Assembly (NCBI GenBank): GCA_041389725.1 | Contig: JAWKRG010000005.1 | Location: forward strand, 434,001 to 498,000 | DNA from: Polyangiaceae bacterium | GTDB lineage: Bacteria; Myxococcota_A; Polyangia; Polyangiales; Polyangiaceae | DNA length: 64,000 nucleotides | Reading direction: 5' to 3' | In this document: positions 54,524 to 63,826 of the stretch, piece after piece | How the letters are laid out: each line of letters begins with the position of its first letter | How positions within the stretch are numbered: position 1 is the first letter of the stretch | The notes under the pieces: generated by a model | Seen by the model: the letters and a program-made list of their open reading frames with translations, nothing else | Told to the model about the DNA's origin: nothing | The model's database searches: none | Program-made: the position numbers and the translations under genes

Positions 54524-55089
54524 CCCAAAAGCACGCGCACGGCAAGCTCGATCGCGTCGAAGGGCTCAGCGCGCACGGTTTCGTCTTCGGCGGCGCGGAT
54601 GACGACGAGATAGCCATCAGGCGTGTGGCGATGCACTGTCAGGGTGCGGTCGACTTGGTCGAGGATCCAATAGTGGGGCACCCCGGATTGGTGATAGCGC
54701 CGGAGCTTGGTCACGGTATCCACCGTGCGATTCGATTCGCTGACGACCTCACATATCCAATCGGGTCGCACCGTGACGGGGCGTTCCTTGGGAATGCTGG
54801 GAAGGCGATCGCGACGCCAGCCCGCGACGTCGGGTCGGTAGCCGCGACCGTCGAGCACCAGGTCCACCTCCGTCACGATCCACCAACCTCCCGGGCCGGT
54901 TGGACCGCCCGTGCGGCGATGAAACGGACCAGAGAGAGCTGTGGCCGTCTGACTCTGGGACAGTCCGTGCTCGAAGGTCGGTGCAGCCTTCTCGATCAGC
55001 TCGCCGTCGATGAGTTCGAAACGGGAGTCCGTCGGAAGCGCCAGCCAGTCGGCGATGGTCTTTCCACGCTTCGCGACCGGTGTGGACAT
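54508..55089 (-). CDS. Uma2-family putative restriction endonuclease-like protein
   Basis: The 193-aa product has the family pattern: RFELIDGELIEKAAP near the N terminus (Glu), LDGRGYRPDVAGW with the PD of the PD-(D/E)xK-type core, PDWICEVVSESNRTVD with the catalytic Glu, and YHQSGVPHYWILDQVDRTL. Members of this family (DUF820) are widespread in cyanobacteria and myxobacteria and their role is not known. The last residues (LLGADPD) lie in a 34-bp-period repeat. A broken paralogue is at 16473-16682. Confidence 0.9.
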   Translation of the reverse strand: MSTPVAKRGKTIADWLALPTDSRFELIDGELIEKAAPTFEHGLSQSQTATALSGPFHRRTGGPTGPGGWWIVTEVDLVLDGRGYRPDVAGWRRDRLPSIPKERPVTVRPDWICEVVSESNRTVDTVTKLRRYHQSGVPHYWILDQVDRTLTVHRHTPDGYLVVIRAAEDETVRAEPFDAIELAVRVLLGADPD

Positions 55090-55168
55090 GGTTGGGTAGT
55101 GTATTCCGTTGCCTGCGAATCGCCCGCTTTTCCACTGGAACCAGCGAAAGTGGCCGCACGAACCGGGT

Positions 55169-56536
55169 TCAGACTTCGTCGTTGCCGCGCAGCCCGAGGG
55201 CGCGCGCCTTCTTGTACAAGTGCGAGCGTTCGAGGCCGAGGGCGCGTGCCGTCGCGGCCATCTGACCTTCGTTGTGGGCCATGGCTTCTTCCAAGATCGC
55301 GCGCTCGGCTTCCTCGACCAGCACCTTGAAGGGAACGCCGGGACGGTAGAGGCCCGTCGCGCTCGGCGCTCCCGACATGCCCAGCGCTTGGCGCACGTCG
55401 TCGGCGGTGATCTGTTCGTCGGGCGAGAGGATCACCAGGCGTTCGATCAGGTTGCGCAGCTCGCGCACGTTGCCAGGAAAAGCGTGAGCACCGAGGGCGA
55501 CCAGAGCGTCGTCCGTCAGCGAGACACCAGGTCGGGCGTTGCTGCGAGCCGCGAGGGTCAAGAAGTGTCGAGCCAGGCGCGGAATGTCGTCACGTCGCGC
55601 GCGCAGGGGCGGCAGCTCCAAGGGCAGCACGTTGAGGCGATCGAAGAGATCGGCGCGAAACTGTCCGGACTCACAGGCGCGCACCAAGTCTTGGTTCGTC
55701 GCGGCCACCACCCGCACGTCCACGATGATGGTCTCGCTGCCCCCGACGCGCTCCACTTCTTGCTCTTGCAGCACGCGGAGCAGCTTGGCCTGCATGTCCA
55801 GGGGCATGTCGCCCACTTCGTCCAAGAAGAGCGTGCCGCCGTGAGCGCGCTCGAACTTGCCGCGGCGCTTGCGTGTGGCGCCGGTGAAAGCGCCCGCCTC
55901 GTGACCAAAGAGCTCGCTCTCGATCAGCTCGCGAGGAACGGCAGCGCAGTTCAGCTTCTCCAAGGGACCCTTGGCGCGGGGCGAGGCGCGATGAATGGCG
56001 CGCGCCACCAGCTCTTTGCCCGTGCCGCGCTCCCCCGTGATCAGCACGGGTGCATTGGCGCGCGCGGCGCGCGTCACCTTGTCCGTCAGTTCCTTGATCG
56101 CGCGGCTTTCGCCGACGAGTTCGTCGAAGTACCCCGCTTCCGCGCGTAGCTCTTCGGCGGTCTCTTCCGCGCGAATCAGGCGCAGGGTGTTCTCCAGCAC
56201 CAACAGCAGGCGGTCCGTGGAAACTGGCTTCTCCAGGAAGTCCAGGGCGCCAAGGCGCGTGGCGCGCACGGCCACATCCACGGTGGCGTGACCGCTCATC
56301 ATGATCACTTGGGAGTCGTTGCCCGCAGCGCGAATGCGTTCGAGCAGTTCCACACCGTTGCCGTCGGGCAGGGCTACGTCGAGCAGCAGCACGTCGTAGC
56401 CCTTGGACGCGAGGCGTTCCTGCGCGAGTCCAACGCCGCCCGCGACGTCTACTTCGTAGCCTTCGAGGCTGAGCGCTTTCTTCAGGGTGCTCAGAATCGA
56501 CGGTTCGTCGTCGACGACCAGTACACGACCGCGCAT
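55169..56536 (-). CDS. NtrC-family sigma-54-dependent response regulator
   Basis: The 455-aa product has a receiver domain (VLVVDDEPS; phospho-acceptor Asp in LLLDVALPDG, about residue 53; Lys in EKPVS), an AAA+ domain (GERGTGKE, GAFTGA, FLDEVGDM, WPGNVRE-like FPGNVRELRN) and a Fis-type helix-turn-helix at the C terminus (MAATARALGLERSHLYKKA). No sensor kinase gene is adjacent in the window. The upstream gene on the other strand is divergent. Its targets are unknown. Confidence 0.94.
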   Translation of the reverse strand: MRGRVLVVDDEPSILSTLKKALSLEGYEVDVAGGVGLAQERLASKGYDVLLLDVALPDGNGVELLERIRAAGNDSQVIMMSGHATVDVAVRATRLGALDFLEKPVSTDRLLLVLENTLRLIRAEETAEELRAEAGYFDELVGESRAIKELTDKVTRAARANAPVLITGERGTGKELVARAIHRASPRAKGPLEKLNCAAVPRELIESELFGHEAGAFTGATRKRRGKFERAHGGTLFLDEVGDMPLDMQAKLLRVLQEQEVERVGGSETIIVDVRVVAATNQDLVRACESGQFRADLFDRLNVLPLELPPLRARRDDIPRLARHFLTLAARSNARPGVSLTDDALVALGAHAFPGNVRELRNLIERLVILSPDEQITADDVRQALGMSGAPSATGLYRPGVPFKVLVEEAERAILEEAMAHNEGQMAATARALGLERSHLYKKARALGLRGNDEV

Positions 56537-56684
56537 TGCAGCTCACGCTAGCTCGATCCTCCGAGCTGCGCCACGCCGCTGTCCGCGCGGCGGCCCAGGG
56601 CTAAACACCGCGGGAATTACCACACCGGGGCGGGCGCGGTAGCAGCAGGGAGAGGCTTCTACTAGGCTTACGGGTCCCCGCCTC

Positions 56685-58844
56685 ATGTCCAACCTGAAAC
56701 CCACGGCGAGTGGCACGCTCAAGGCCACGCCCATGGCGAGCCTCCTGGTGTACGCCCTGGACAAGCGCATGACGGGGACGATGGTGTTCGAGTCCTCCGC
56801 GGGAGGCCGAAGCGCCGTGCAGTTTTTGGAAGGGGCGCCCACCAAGGCGAAGACCCACGATCCGGTGATTCACTTGGGCCGTCTGCTGCTCGAGTTGGGC
56901 ACGATCGACGATGCGACCTTCAACGCGACGCTGACCCGATGCGCGAAGGAGCGGCGCCCTCACGGACAGATTCTGCTGGAAGAGAACGCGATCGACACAC
57001 CGGGGCTGTTGGACGCTTTGCGTGAACAACTGATGCGCAAAGTGCTGTGGCTATTCGAGCTTCCACCGCCCAGCGTGTACGGTTTCTACGAAGGCGCGAA
57101 CCTGCTCGAGAAGTGGGGCGGACCCGAGGAAGTCGCCGTCGAACCCCTTGCGCTGATCTGGCGCGGGATTCGCGCGCACGAGAGCGCCAAGCGCATCGAG
57201 CAGACCGTCAAGCGCGTCGCGAAGAAGCCCCTACGATTGCACCCCGCGGCGCAACTCTCGCGCTTCTGCTTCTCGAGCCGCGAGTGGGCGATTCTAGATC
57301 TGATTCGGGCGCGCCCACAGATGCTCGAGCAGCTCGTCGCCTCGGGCGTGGATGACGAGACTTCGGTGCGGCGACTGGTGTATGCGCTCGCCCTCACGCG
57401 CAGCTTGGACATGGGCGCTCATGCCTTTCCCGTCGGTGTGGCGGGTGAAGAGCCGGCGCGATCCCTGGGCGGGCCGCCCAGCTCCGCGCCGCGTGCGGAA
57501 GACCCCACGCCGCCGTCCTTGCCCCCGCCTCGGGTCGCAGCGGGGGCCGCAGCGCCGGCGCGCCCCGCGCCGTCGCCTCGGGTCAAGCCGCCGCTGCCCG
57601 CATCTGCGCGCCAGCCTACCGCGCAGTCGGAGCCTCCGTCGTCGGTGCGACAAGTGTCGCCGCCCGTTGCGCCGGCGATTCGCATGGCGCCATCGCCAAC
57701 GGGTTCGTCGCCCCGCGCGTCCGCGAAGCCAGTGCAACCGCTGCCGGACATGAGTGGCGCGGCGAACGCTGGGCCCGCACGGGCACGGGCGGATTCGTCG
57801 CCGCCGAGCGCAGAGACGCAGTCACGAACCTTGCGTTCGGAGACGCCGGACAACGTCGCACCTCGCCGCTCACCGCCGGTCGTGGTCGTGAAACCGCTGC
57901 CCTCGTCGCCGCGTTCGGCGTCGTCCCCCACTGCGAGCGCTGAACCCATCACCACGCAACACACGCCTGCGCCCAAGTCGGTGCGTCCCGTCGCACCGCC
58001 CCTGGCGCCGCCGCCGGCCAAAGCCGCGCCGCCACCGCCTAAGGCTGCACCGCCCGCCGCGCCGGCGATCTCCGCGGAGGCGACCGCGTTCATCGCGGTC
58101 ATCCGCAAGAAGGCGGAAGTGGTGGACTCCCAGAACTACTACGACATCTTGGGGGTGAAGCGAGACACGCCGGGGCCGGATCTGAGCGCGGCCTTCTTCC
58201 AGCTGGCGAAGAAGTGGCATCCGGATCGCCTGGGACCCGAGTACGCCGAGGTGAAGGACCTGGCGATGCGCGTGTTCTCGCGCATGAACGAAGCGCACCA
58301 AGTCCTCGCGGATGAAGAGAAGCGTGAGCAGTACAACGGCGTGCTCGATTCCGGCGGCGGCACCGCCGAGGATCAAGAAGCCGTGCAGAAGGTCATGCGC
58401 GCCGTGACCGAGTATCAAAAGGCGGAAGTGCTGTACAAGAAGCGCAGCCTGGAAGCGGCCGAGATCTGCGCACGCCGCGCCATGGAAGACGACCCCGAGC
58501 AGGCGGACTACGTTGCGCTCTACACCGTCATTGCATCGGAACGGCGCGGCGATGGGCGCATGGACGACCTGATCGCTGCCCTGGATGGCGCCATTCGCCG
58601 CGAGCCGCAAAACGAGCGCGCGCGCTTCGCGCGGGCGCAGATCTACAAGCGCATGAACCGCATGGACGTGGCGATTCGCGACTTTCGCTGGGTGGCGGAG
58701 CAAAACCCGCGCAACCTGGACGCCGTGCGCGAAGTGCGCCTGTACCAGATGCGCCGCGGCGCCCCGCCGTCGTCGCGCTCCCCCGGTAAGGACGACAAGA
58801 GCAAGGGCGGCAAAGGGCTGTTCGGCAAGTTGTTCAAGCGCTGA
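56685..58844 (+). CDS. DUF4388 / J-domain / TPR fusion protein
   Basis: The 719-aa product has an N-terminal DUF4388-type module (about 5-130; SGTLKATPMASLLVYALDKR, GTMVFESS), a middle helical region, a long Pro/Ala/Ser-rich linker (about 255-465) and a J-domain (about 484-548; YYDILGVKRDTPG, with HPD in KWHPDRLGPE). The C-terminal TPR-like helices (about 575-685) are followed by a basic Lys/Gly tail. DUF4388 proteins are often signalling hubs in myxobacteria. The HPD means it should stimulate an Hsp70, unlike the J-like protein at 22090. Confidence 0.88.
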   Translation: MSNLKPTASGTLKATPMASLLVYALDKRMTGTMVFESSAGGRSAVQFLEGAPTKAKTHDPVIHLGRLLLELGTIDDATFNATLTRCAKERRPHGQILLEENAIDTPGLLDALREQLMRKVLWLFELPPPSVYGFYEGANLLEKWGGPEEVAVEPLALIWRGIRAHESAKRIEQTVKRVAKKPLRLHPAAQLSRFCFSSREWAILDLIRARPQMLEQLVASGVDDETSVRRLVYALALTRSLDMGAHAFPVGVAGEEPARSLGGPPSSAPRAEDPTPPSLPPPRVAAGAAAPARPAPSPRVKPPLPASARQPTAQSEPPSSVRQVSPPVAPAIRMAPSPTGSSPRASAKPVQPLPDMSGAANAGPARARADSSPPSAETQSRTLRSETPDNVAPRRSPPVVVVKPLPSSPRSASSPTASAEPITTQHTPAPKSVRPVAPPLAPPPAKAAPPPPKAAPPAAPAISAEATAFIAVIRKKAEVVDSQNYYDILGVKRDTPGPDLSAAFFQLAKKWHPDRLGPEYAEVKDLAMRVFSRMNEAHQVLADEEKREQYNGVLDSGGGTAEDQEAVQKVMRAVTEYQKAEVLYKKRSLEAAEICARRAMEDDPEQADYVALYTVIASERRGDGRMDDLIAALDGAIRREPQNERARFARAQIYKRMNRMDVAIRDFRWVAEQNPRNLDAVREVRLYQMRRGAPPSSRSPGKDDKSKGGKGLFGKLFKR

Positions 58845-58914
58845 CGCGCTCAGTCGCTGGCGCGCCTACGCGCTGGCGCACGCACCTTGACGCGTGCACG
58901 GCTACGCGTGGGCG

Positions 58915-60756
58915 TCACAAGGTCCGATGCAATGCCAGGCTTCGAATGATGCTTTCGTTGCCCGACGCACGGAGGCCCACGGCGACGCGACCCTGAGGCC
59001 CGGCGCAGGTGGTGCGCGCGCTGCCGCGACGCAGTTCGATGGAATCCCCCGCGCGCGTGACGGTGAGCTTCACCTCCACCGCCTCGGGCCATGGGCAGCT
59101 ACTCGAACCCACCACCACGTTGCCCAGCACGATTCGCGGTGCGCTGCCCGATCCCAGCTCGAGCGCGATGCGCAAATCGGCAAAGCGCACATCGGTCACC
59201 CACGCCGTCGCCGCGTTGCCGGCCAAGTGCAGACCACTGCTATCGAAGCGTATCTCGGAGCCCGGCGCGCGATCCGGCGCCAAGTGCTCGGCGCTCGTGA
59301 CCAACAGCGGTGCAACGGTGCGCGTGTACTCGTTGCGCGTGTCGTGGCGAAACCCCTCGATGGCTGCGCCCGCGCCCTCTTGCAGAAGAAAACCAAAGCT
59401 TCCCGAGTCGAACGCCAGGGCGGGCAGTGCGCCCGTGGGCACGCGGTCCGGCGTCTCCGTGGGTTGCACGAAGCGGCCACTCCAAGGGTCATACTGTCGC
59501 CAGCTGCGTCGGCTGCCAGCGCCCGCGGCCAGCCACGGCGCGCCGTTCGAGCCTGCGAGCAGCAGCGGCGCTTCGGGGTCGAGCAGATCCGGCAGGGCGT
59601 CGAAGCTGCCGTCGGCACGCAGGAACGTCACGGACGCTTCAGGCGTGCTGCAGTCGTCGTGGCTTGGCGAGCACACCCCGACGCCGAGAGCGCCGCCGCC
59701 CTCGACCGCCACGAAAGCGGGCGCATTGCTGGTGACCAGGGTCGTGCGCGTCATCGCGACTGCACTTGCATCCGCACTCAGCCACTCGACGGAAGTCTCG
59801 GGGGCGCCCGTGACCCCGCGTCCGCCCGCGACGAGAATGCGACCGTCGGACAAGGGGACGACCTGCGGAGACGTGCGCGGTCGCTTCAGGGTGGCGAGAC
59901 CGGCGACGCGTGCCGCGTGATCCGTCGGTGAGATGGCCTCCAGCGTGGAGAGCGCCACACCGGTTGGGCCCGTACCACCGACGAGCAGTGTTTCGCCGCT
60001 GGCGAGCAGGGTGGCGCCATGATGCGTTCTTGGGACGGACAAGGCGATCAAGCCGTTGGTGTCGAAGCGGCGAGTGGTGAGGGAGAAGGGAATCGCCGAG
60101 TCGATGGGTGGCGAAAGACTGAGATCGCTCCCGCTCAACGTCGGGTTCGAGCCGCCCGCGACGAGAAAGCCCAAGTCGCCGAAGGGGGTGACGGTTGCAA
60201 ACGCGCGATTGGGCAGCAGTCCGCCTTCCACTTCCTCGGTCACGCCATTATCGAGCTGAATCAACACGGCCCGCGCCGAGTCGGCAGAGTTCGTGAGGCC
60301 GCCCGCGATCAGCGCGAAACGGCCGTCCGCGCTGCGTCCCAGGCTCTCACCACCGGTGGCTCCGGGATAGGGCGTTCCGGCGGCGTCGCTGGGCGACCAC
60401 GCCCGACACGAATCCGTTCTCGACCAGAGCACGACGTCGAATCGCCCCGCGGTGCTTCGATCTCCTTCACCCCAGAAGCGACCTCTCGTGCCCTCAGCGA
60501 GCATCTCGACGGCGCGGGTGCTCGCGGGAAAGCCTACTTCGACGCCCCGTGCATCGCCGGGCAGCGCTTCGCTGGTCGTCGCAGAAGCGTCGAAGTCCCC
60601 CAAGGCTTCCAGCTGGACGACCAGGGACTGCGTGGTTTCGCGACAGCCGGGAGCCAAATGCGCAGCGATGGGGAGAACCTCGTCGTCCGGATCCGCTGGC
60701 CCGCAGCCACAAACGAGCAGAAGGGCGACAGGGGCGCTAACATGCCAGCGGCGCAT
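58915..60756 (-). CDS. kelch-like propeller lipoprotein
   Basis: The ATG at 60756 gives a signal peptide with lipobox VCGC; the start further upstream lies inside the divergent kinase gene. The 613-aa product has propeller blades with kelch-like PRTHHGATLLASGETLLVGG, RTSPQVVPLSDGRILVAGG patterns (about residues 225-330), and a lectin/LamG-like C-terminal part (VAVGLRAS). The start codon shares two bases with the kinase start on the opposite strand. The ligand is unknown. Confidence 0.86.
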   Translation of the reverse strand: MRRWHVSAPVALLLVCGCGPADPDDEVLPIAAHLAPGCRETTQSLVVQLEALGDFDASATTSEALPGDARGVEVGFPASTRAVEMLAEGTRGRFWGEGDRSTAGRFDVVLWSRTDSCRAWSPSDAAGTPYPGATGGESLGRSADGRFALIAGGLTNSADSARAVLIQLDNGVTEEVEGGLLPNRAFATVTPFGDLGFLVAGGSNPTLSGSDLSLSPPIDSAIPFSLTTRRFDTNGLIALSVPRTHHGATLLASGETLLVGGTGPTGVALSTLEAISPTDHAARVAGLATLKRPRTSPQVVPLSDGRILVAGGRGVTGAPETSVEWLSADASAVAMTRTTLVTSNAPAFVAVEGGGALGVGVCSPSHDDCSTPEASVTFLRADGSFDALPDLLDPEAPLLLAGSNGAPWLAAGAGSRRSWRQYDPWSGRFVQPTETPDRVPTGALPALAFDSGSFGFLLQEGAGAAIEGFRHDTRNEYTRTVAPLLVTSAEHLAPDRAPGSEIRFDSSGLHLAGNAATAWVTDVRFADLRIALELGSGSAPRIVLGNVVVGSSSCPWPEAVEVKLTVTRAGDSIELRRGSARTTCAGPQGRVAVGLRASGNESIIRSLALHRTL

Positions 60757-62608
60757 GTTTCCCCAAGTCTTCGGCAAGTACGTGCTCGAGCGCGAGATTG
60801 CAGGCGGGGGCATGGCGCGGGTCTACTTGGGTACCTTACGCGGCGCCGTCGGATTCGAGAAGCGGCTCGTGGTGAAGCAGATTCGCCCGGAGCTGGCCTC
60901 GGACGAGGCGTTCGTGCGGCGTTTCATCGAAGAAGCGAAGACCGCCGTTGAACTCGGACACCCGAACATCGTGCCCGTGTACGAGCTCGGCGTCGAGCAG
61001 GGCATCTACTACATCGCGATGGAGCTCTGCGAGGGCGTCACCCTCTCCGAGCTGCTGCGAGCGACGGGGCCGCTCAGCGCCGACGAGGGCGCCTACGTCG
61101 GAATCGAGATTTGTCGCGCCCTGGACTACGCGCATCGCAAGTCCGGAATCGTTCATCGCGACGTCACGCCGCGCAACGTGATGGTCGACGAAGAGGGCGC
61201 GGTGCGCCTGATCGACTTCGGCATTGCAGCGCCCGTGACCTTGGACGACGACGAGCCGCACGAAGTGTTCGGATCCCCTGGGCACATGCCGCCGGAGCAG
61301 ATTCAAGGCGGCACGCTCACCCCCGCCAGCGACGTGTTTGCAGTAGCGGCGCTGTTGGTCGAAGCCTGGAGTGGGAAGGCCCCGTTCCGTCGTGCCAGTC
61401 CGGTGCAGTGCCTTGAAGCGTTGAATCAACCCGTGAAGCGTATCGACGAAGATGCCGAAGCACTCGCGCCCTTGGCCGAGCTGATCGCTCGCGCTCTGGC
61501 CTTGGACGCGTCGCAGCGCCCCGAAAGCGCTGAAGCGCTGGCGCGACCCTTGAGGGACTTCGTCAAGTCCAGCGATCTGGGCGATCTTGCGCGGCGCCTT
61601 GGGGGGCGCGTGCGAGACACTCGACGTCAGGCGCGTGCGTCGCATCCCGTCATCGATGCGCAAGACACCGAGACTCTTGCCGCCACTCCGAGCACGAGTT
61701 CGAGCGCGGAGCACACCCCCCCAGCCAACGCTGAATCCACGCGCACGTTCGCGGCGCGGGACGAGTTGGTGGAGTGGACTCGCAAGCTTCCCAGCATTCC
61801 GCCGCCCGGGGGGGCCGATGCGCGCGACGACGACGAAGACGCATCTGACGCCGACCGCGCCGGTGCGGGCCGCGGCGAAGATGCATCGGCCACGGAGTCG
61901 GCGGTCGTGAGCGCGGTGGCAGCCAGTGATGCGGCGGCAAGCGCGGCGGCGCGTGCGGAAGACGACGACACCGACGACTCGGCGAGGCCACCCGCGCGAG
62001 TCGCCGACAAACATGCGTCGAGGGACGAGGACGATGCGTCGCCCACCACGTCGAGCCAACGACGCATCGTCCCGCAGCCGTCCTCTCGACTCGGGCCCGC
62101 GCTCGCGGTTGGTGCCGTCGCCTTGGGCGTGGCTGCGTTCTTTGCCCTGCGCCCGCCGACGCCCCCTGAGACGAGCGCCACCGCCACAGCGCCCGCCGTC
62201 AGTCCTCGGTTGACGCCCTCCGCCGACGCCGCGCTGCAGGCGCCGTCGCCGTCACCGAGCCCAGCTCCTGCGCCTGCGCCCGCGCCGCGGCCGGTCCCGC
62301 GCCCCACCCTTACCCACAGCGCGGCCGCGCCGTCATCCCCTTCGCCAGCGCCGAGTGCTCTGGCGATAGCCGGGCGCGGCGTGCTCAATCTCACTTCGAC
62401 GCCCCCGGCGCTTGTCAGCGTGGACGGTCGCAGCCGTGGCACCACCCCCGTGATGGGAATCGATCTCGCGGCAGGCCCGCACTCGGTGCAGTTCAAGAGC
62501 CCCTTGCTCGACGAGCGCGTCCCTGCGCAAGTGACGCTCGGTGCCGGCCAGACGCGCACCGTGCACGCCGACTTCACGGCGGCGAGCCCGCGCGTGTACG
62601 TGCGCTGA
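60755..62608 (+). CDS. Ser/Thr protein kinase with PEGA domain
   Basis: The 617-aa product begins MFPQVFGKYVLEREIAGGGM. Kinase motifs: Lys41, HRDVTPRN (Asp136), DFG 154-156. The usual Lys of HRDLKPxN is Thr. An acidic Ala/Ser/Thr-rich linker (about 310-445) leads to a membrane helix (about 450-467), a Pro/Ala outer spacer and a PEGA domain (about 545-612, GRGVLNLTSTPPALVSVDG). The kinase therefore probably senses or binds something in the envelope. Its ATG overlaps that of the divergent lipoprotein gene. Confidence 0.92.
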   Translation: MFPQVFGKYVLEREIAGGGMARVYLGTLRGAVGFEKRLVVKQIRPELASDEAFVRRFIEEAKTAVELGHPNIVPVYELGVEQGIYYIAMELCEGVTLSELLRATGPLSADEGAYVGIEICRALDYAHRKSGIVHRDVTPRNVMVDEEGAVRLIDFGIAAPVTLDDDEPHEVFGSPGHMPPEQIQGGTLTPASDVFAVAALLVEAWSGKAPFRRASPVQCLEALNQPVKRIDEDAEALAPLAELIARALALDASQRPESAEALARPLRDFVKSSDLGDLARRLGGRVRDTRRQARASHPVIDAQDTETLAATPSTSSSAEHTPPANAESTRTFAARDELVEWTRKLPSIPPPGGADARDDDEDASDADRAGAGRGEDASATESAVVSAVAASDAAASAAARAEDDDTDDSARPPARVADKHASRDEDDASPTTSSQRRIVPQPSSRLGPALAVGAVALGVAAFFALRPPTPPETSATATAPAVSPRLTPSADAALQAPSPSPSPAPAPAPAPRPVPRPTLTHSAAAPSSPSPAPSALAIAGRGVLNLTSTPPALVSVDGRSRGTTPVMGIDLAAGPHSVQFKSPLLDERVPAQVTLGAGQTRTVHADFTAASPRVYVR

Positions 62609-62634
62609 GCATTGACGTACGCGCGCTGAGCATT
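62594..62634. repeat. 18-bp direct repeat spanning the kinase stop codon
   Basis: GTACGTGCGCTGAGCATT (62596-62613, containing the TGA stop) recurs at 62617-62634 with one mismatch, a period of 21 bp. Confidence 0.8.
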
Positions 62635-62674
62635 CGCGTAAGCGTCGCGCGTTCACTCGGGCATGCGAACGCCA

Positions 62675-63133
62675 TCAAGGTACGACAAGTTTGCGGAACC
62701 GCGCCGCCATCCTGACCGGTGTTCCGTAGCCGGCGTAGGAATCAACGCAGTGCCCATCGGCATCGAAGCCCGCGAACATCGGGATCAGTTTCGTCGCACA
62801 CCCTGCGGGCTCCAAACGCTCCCTGTCGTCGGACGAGTCGAACTCCACGAAGCGGAAGTCGCCAAGTATCGTGTCATAGCGCCCCGCACCTACGTCGGCC
62901 TTGAACTTCTTGCACGTCCCGCACCACGGGGCGCTCACGACAACCAGCAGCTGCCGGCCGTCTTTGCGCGCCTGCGCCTGCAGGCGGGGCAATATCGTCT
63001 CCACTTCTCCCGGCGGCGCCCTCTGAATCTGCGTTCCCGCGCGCTGCTCCAGCTCCGCAGCCGCTGGGGTCGACTGGTTGCAGGCCAACAGAGCCGCCAA
63101 AATCAGCGCAAGATCGAAGACGCGAATGCGCAT
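62675..63133 (-). CDS. thioredoxin-like lipoprotein
   Basis: The ATG at 63133 gives a signal peptide with lipobox LLAC; upstream in frame there is no signal. The 152-aa product has the thioredoxin pattern VVVSAPWCGTCKKFK (active-site CGTC), then a beta strand DFRFVEFDSS and the cis-Pro block IPMFAGFDADG. It probably handles thiols in the periplasm on the membrane. No DsbD-like partner lies in the window. Confidence 0.9.
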   Translation of the reverse strand: MRIRVFDLALILAALLACNQSTPAAAELEQRAGTQIQRAPPGEVETILPRLQAQARKDGRQLLVVVSAPWCGTCKKFKADVGAGRYDTILGDFRFVEFDSSDDRERLEPAGCATKLIPMFAGFDADGHCVDSYAGYGTPVRMAARFRKLVVP

Positions 63134-63301
63134 GGGCAGCTGCCATGATGCGGCCAGGTCGAAGTCCGCGCAAGACGATAGAAGCGATGATCGTGTCTCA
63201 TGTCGTTCGCGATGACGGCGACAGCGACGCGTGCCCAAGCTCCACCCAGCGCCGAAACTCGTCCGGTCCGCAAGGTGGGACCAAGGCAGCCGCGCAAGCG
63301 C

Positions 63302-63826
63302 TCACGGCGCCGCGCGCGTGAGTCCACCGGTTTGGCGCAGAGCCTCGTACAGCGCGATGGATACGGCGTTGGAGAGATTCAGGGAGCGCACTGCGCCCGG
63401 CATGGGGATGCCGATCACTTGGTCCCGCTTCTGCTCTAGAAGCGTTTCGGGCAAGCCCACGCTTTCGCGTCCGAACACCAGCGCGTCTCCAGCGCGAAAC
63501 TCCACGTCGAGGTAGGAGCGCGTCGTCTTCGTGCTGAAGAGCCAACTGCGCGGCGGCGCGTCGTTGGCAAAGATGTCGCTCTCGGCGGCAGCGAAGTCGT
63601 CGTGGGTACGCACGTCCACCAGGTGCCAGTAGTCGAGGCCGGCACGGCGCACCGCATGTTCGTCGATGCGAAAGCCGAGGGGCCCGACCAAGTGCAGCAC
63701 GCTGCCCGTGGCTCCGCACAGGCGAGCGATGTTGCCCGTGTTCGGAGGGATCTCGGGCTCCACCAGGACCACGTGGAAGGGTCGGTCGACTCCTCGGCCC
63801 CGCAGGCGTTCGGGCGTGTTCGCCAT
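63302..63826 (-). CDS. trmL: tRNA (cytidine(34)-2'-O)-methyltransferase
   Basis: The 174-aa SPOUT-family product has VVLVEPEIPPNTGNIARLC near the N terminus, the LVGPLGF block, ALVFGRESVGLP and IPMPGAVRSLNLSNAVSIALYEALRQ, the knot motifs that bind SAM. It modifies the ribose of the wobble base of certain leucine tRNAs. The length (about 155-175 aa) is normal. It has no operon partner in the window. Confidence 0.95.
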   Translation of the reverse strand: MANTPERLRGRGVDRPFHVVLVEPEIPPNTGNIARLCGATGSVLHLVGPLGFRIDEHAVRRAGLDYWHLVDVRTHDDFAAAESDIFANDAPPRSWLFSTKTTRSYLDVEFRAGDALVFGRESVGLPETLLEQKRDQVIGIPMPGAVRSLNLSNAVSIALYEALRQTGGLTRAAP

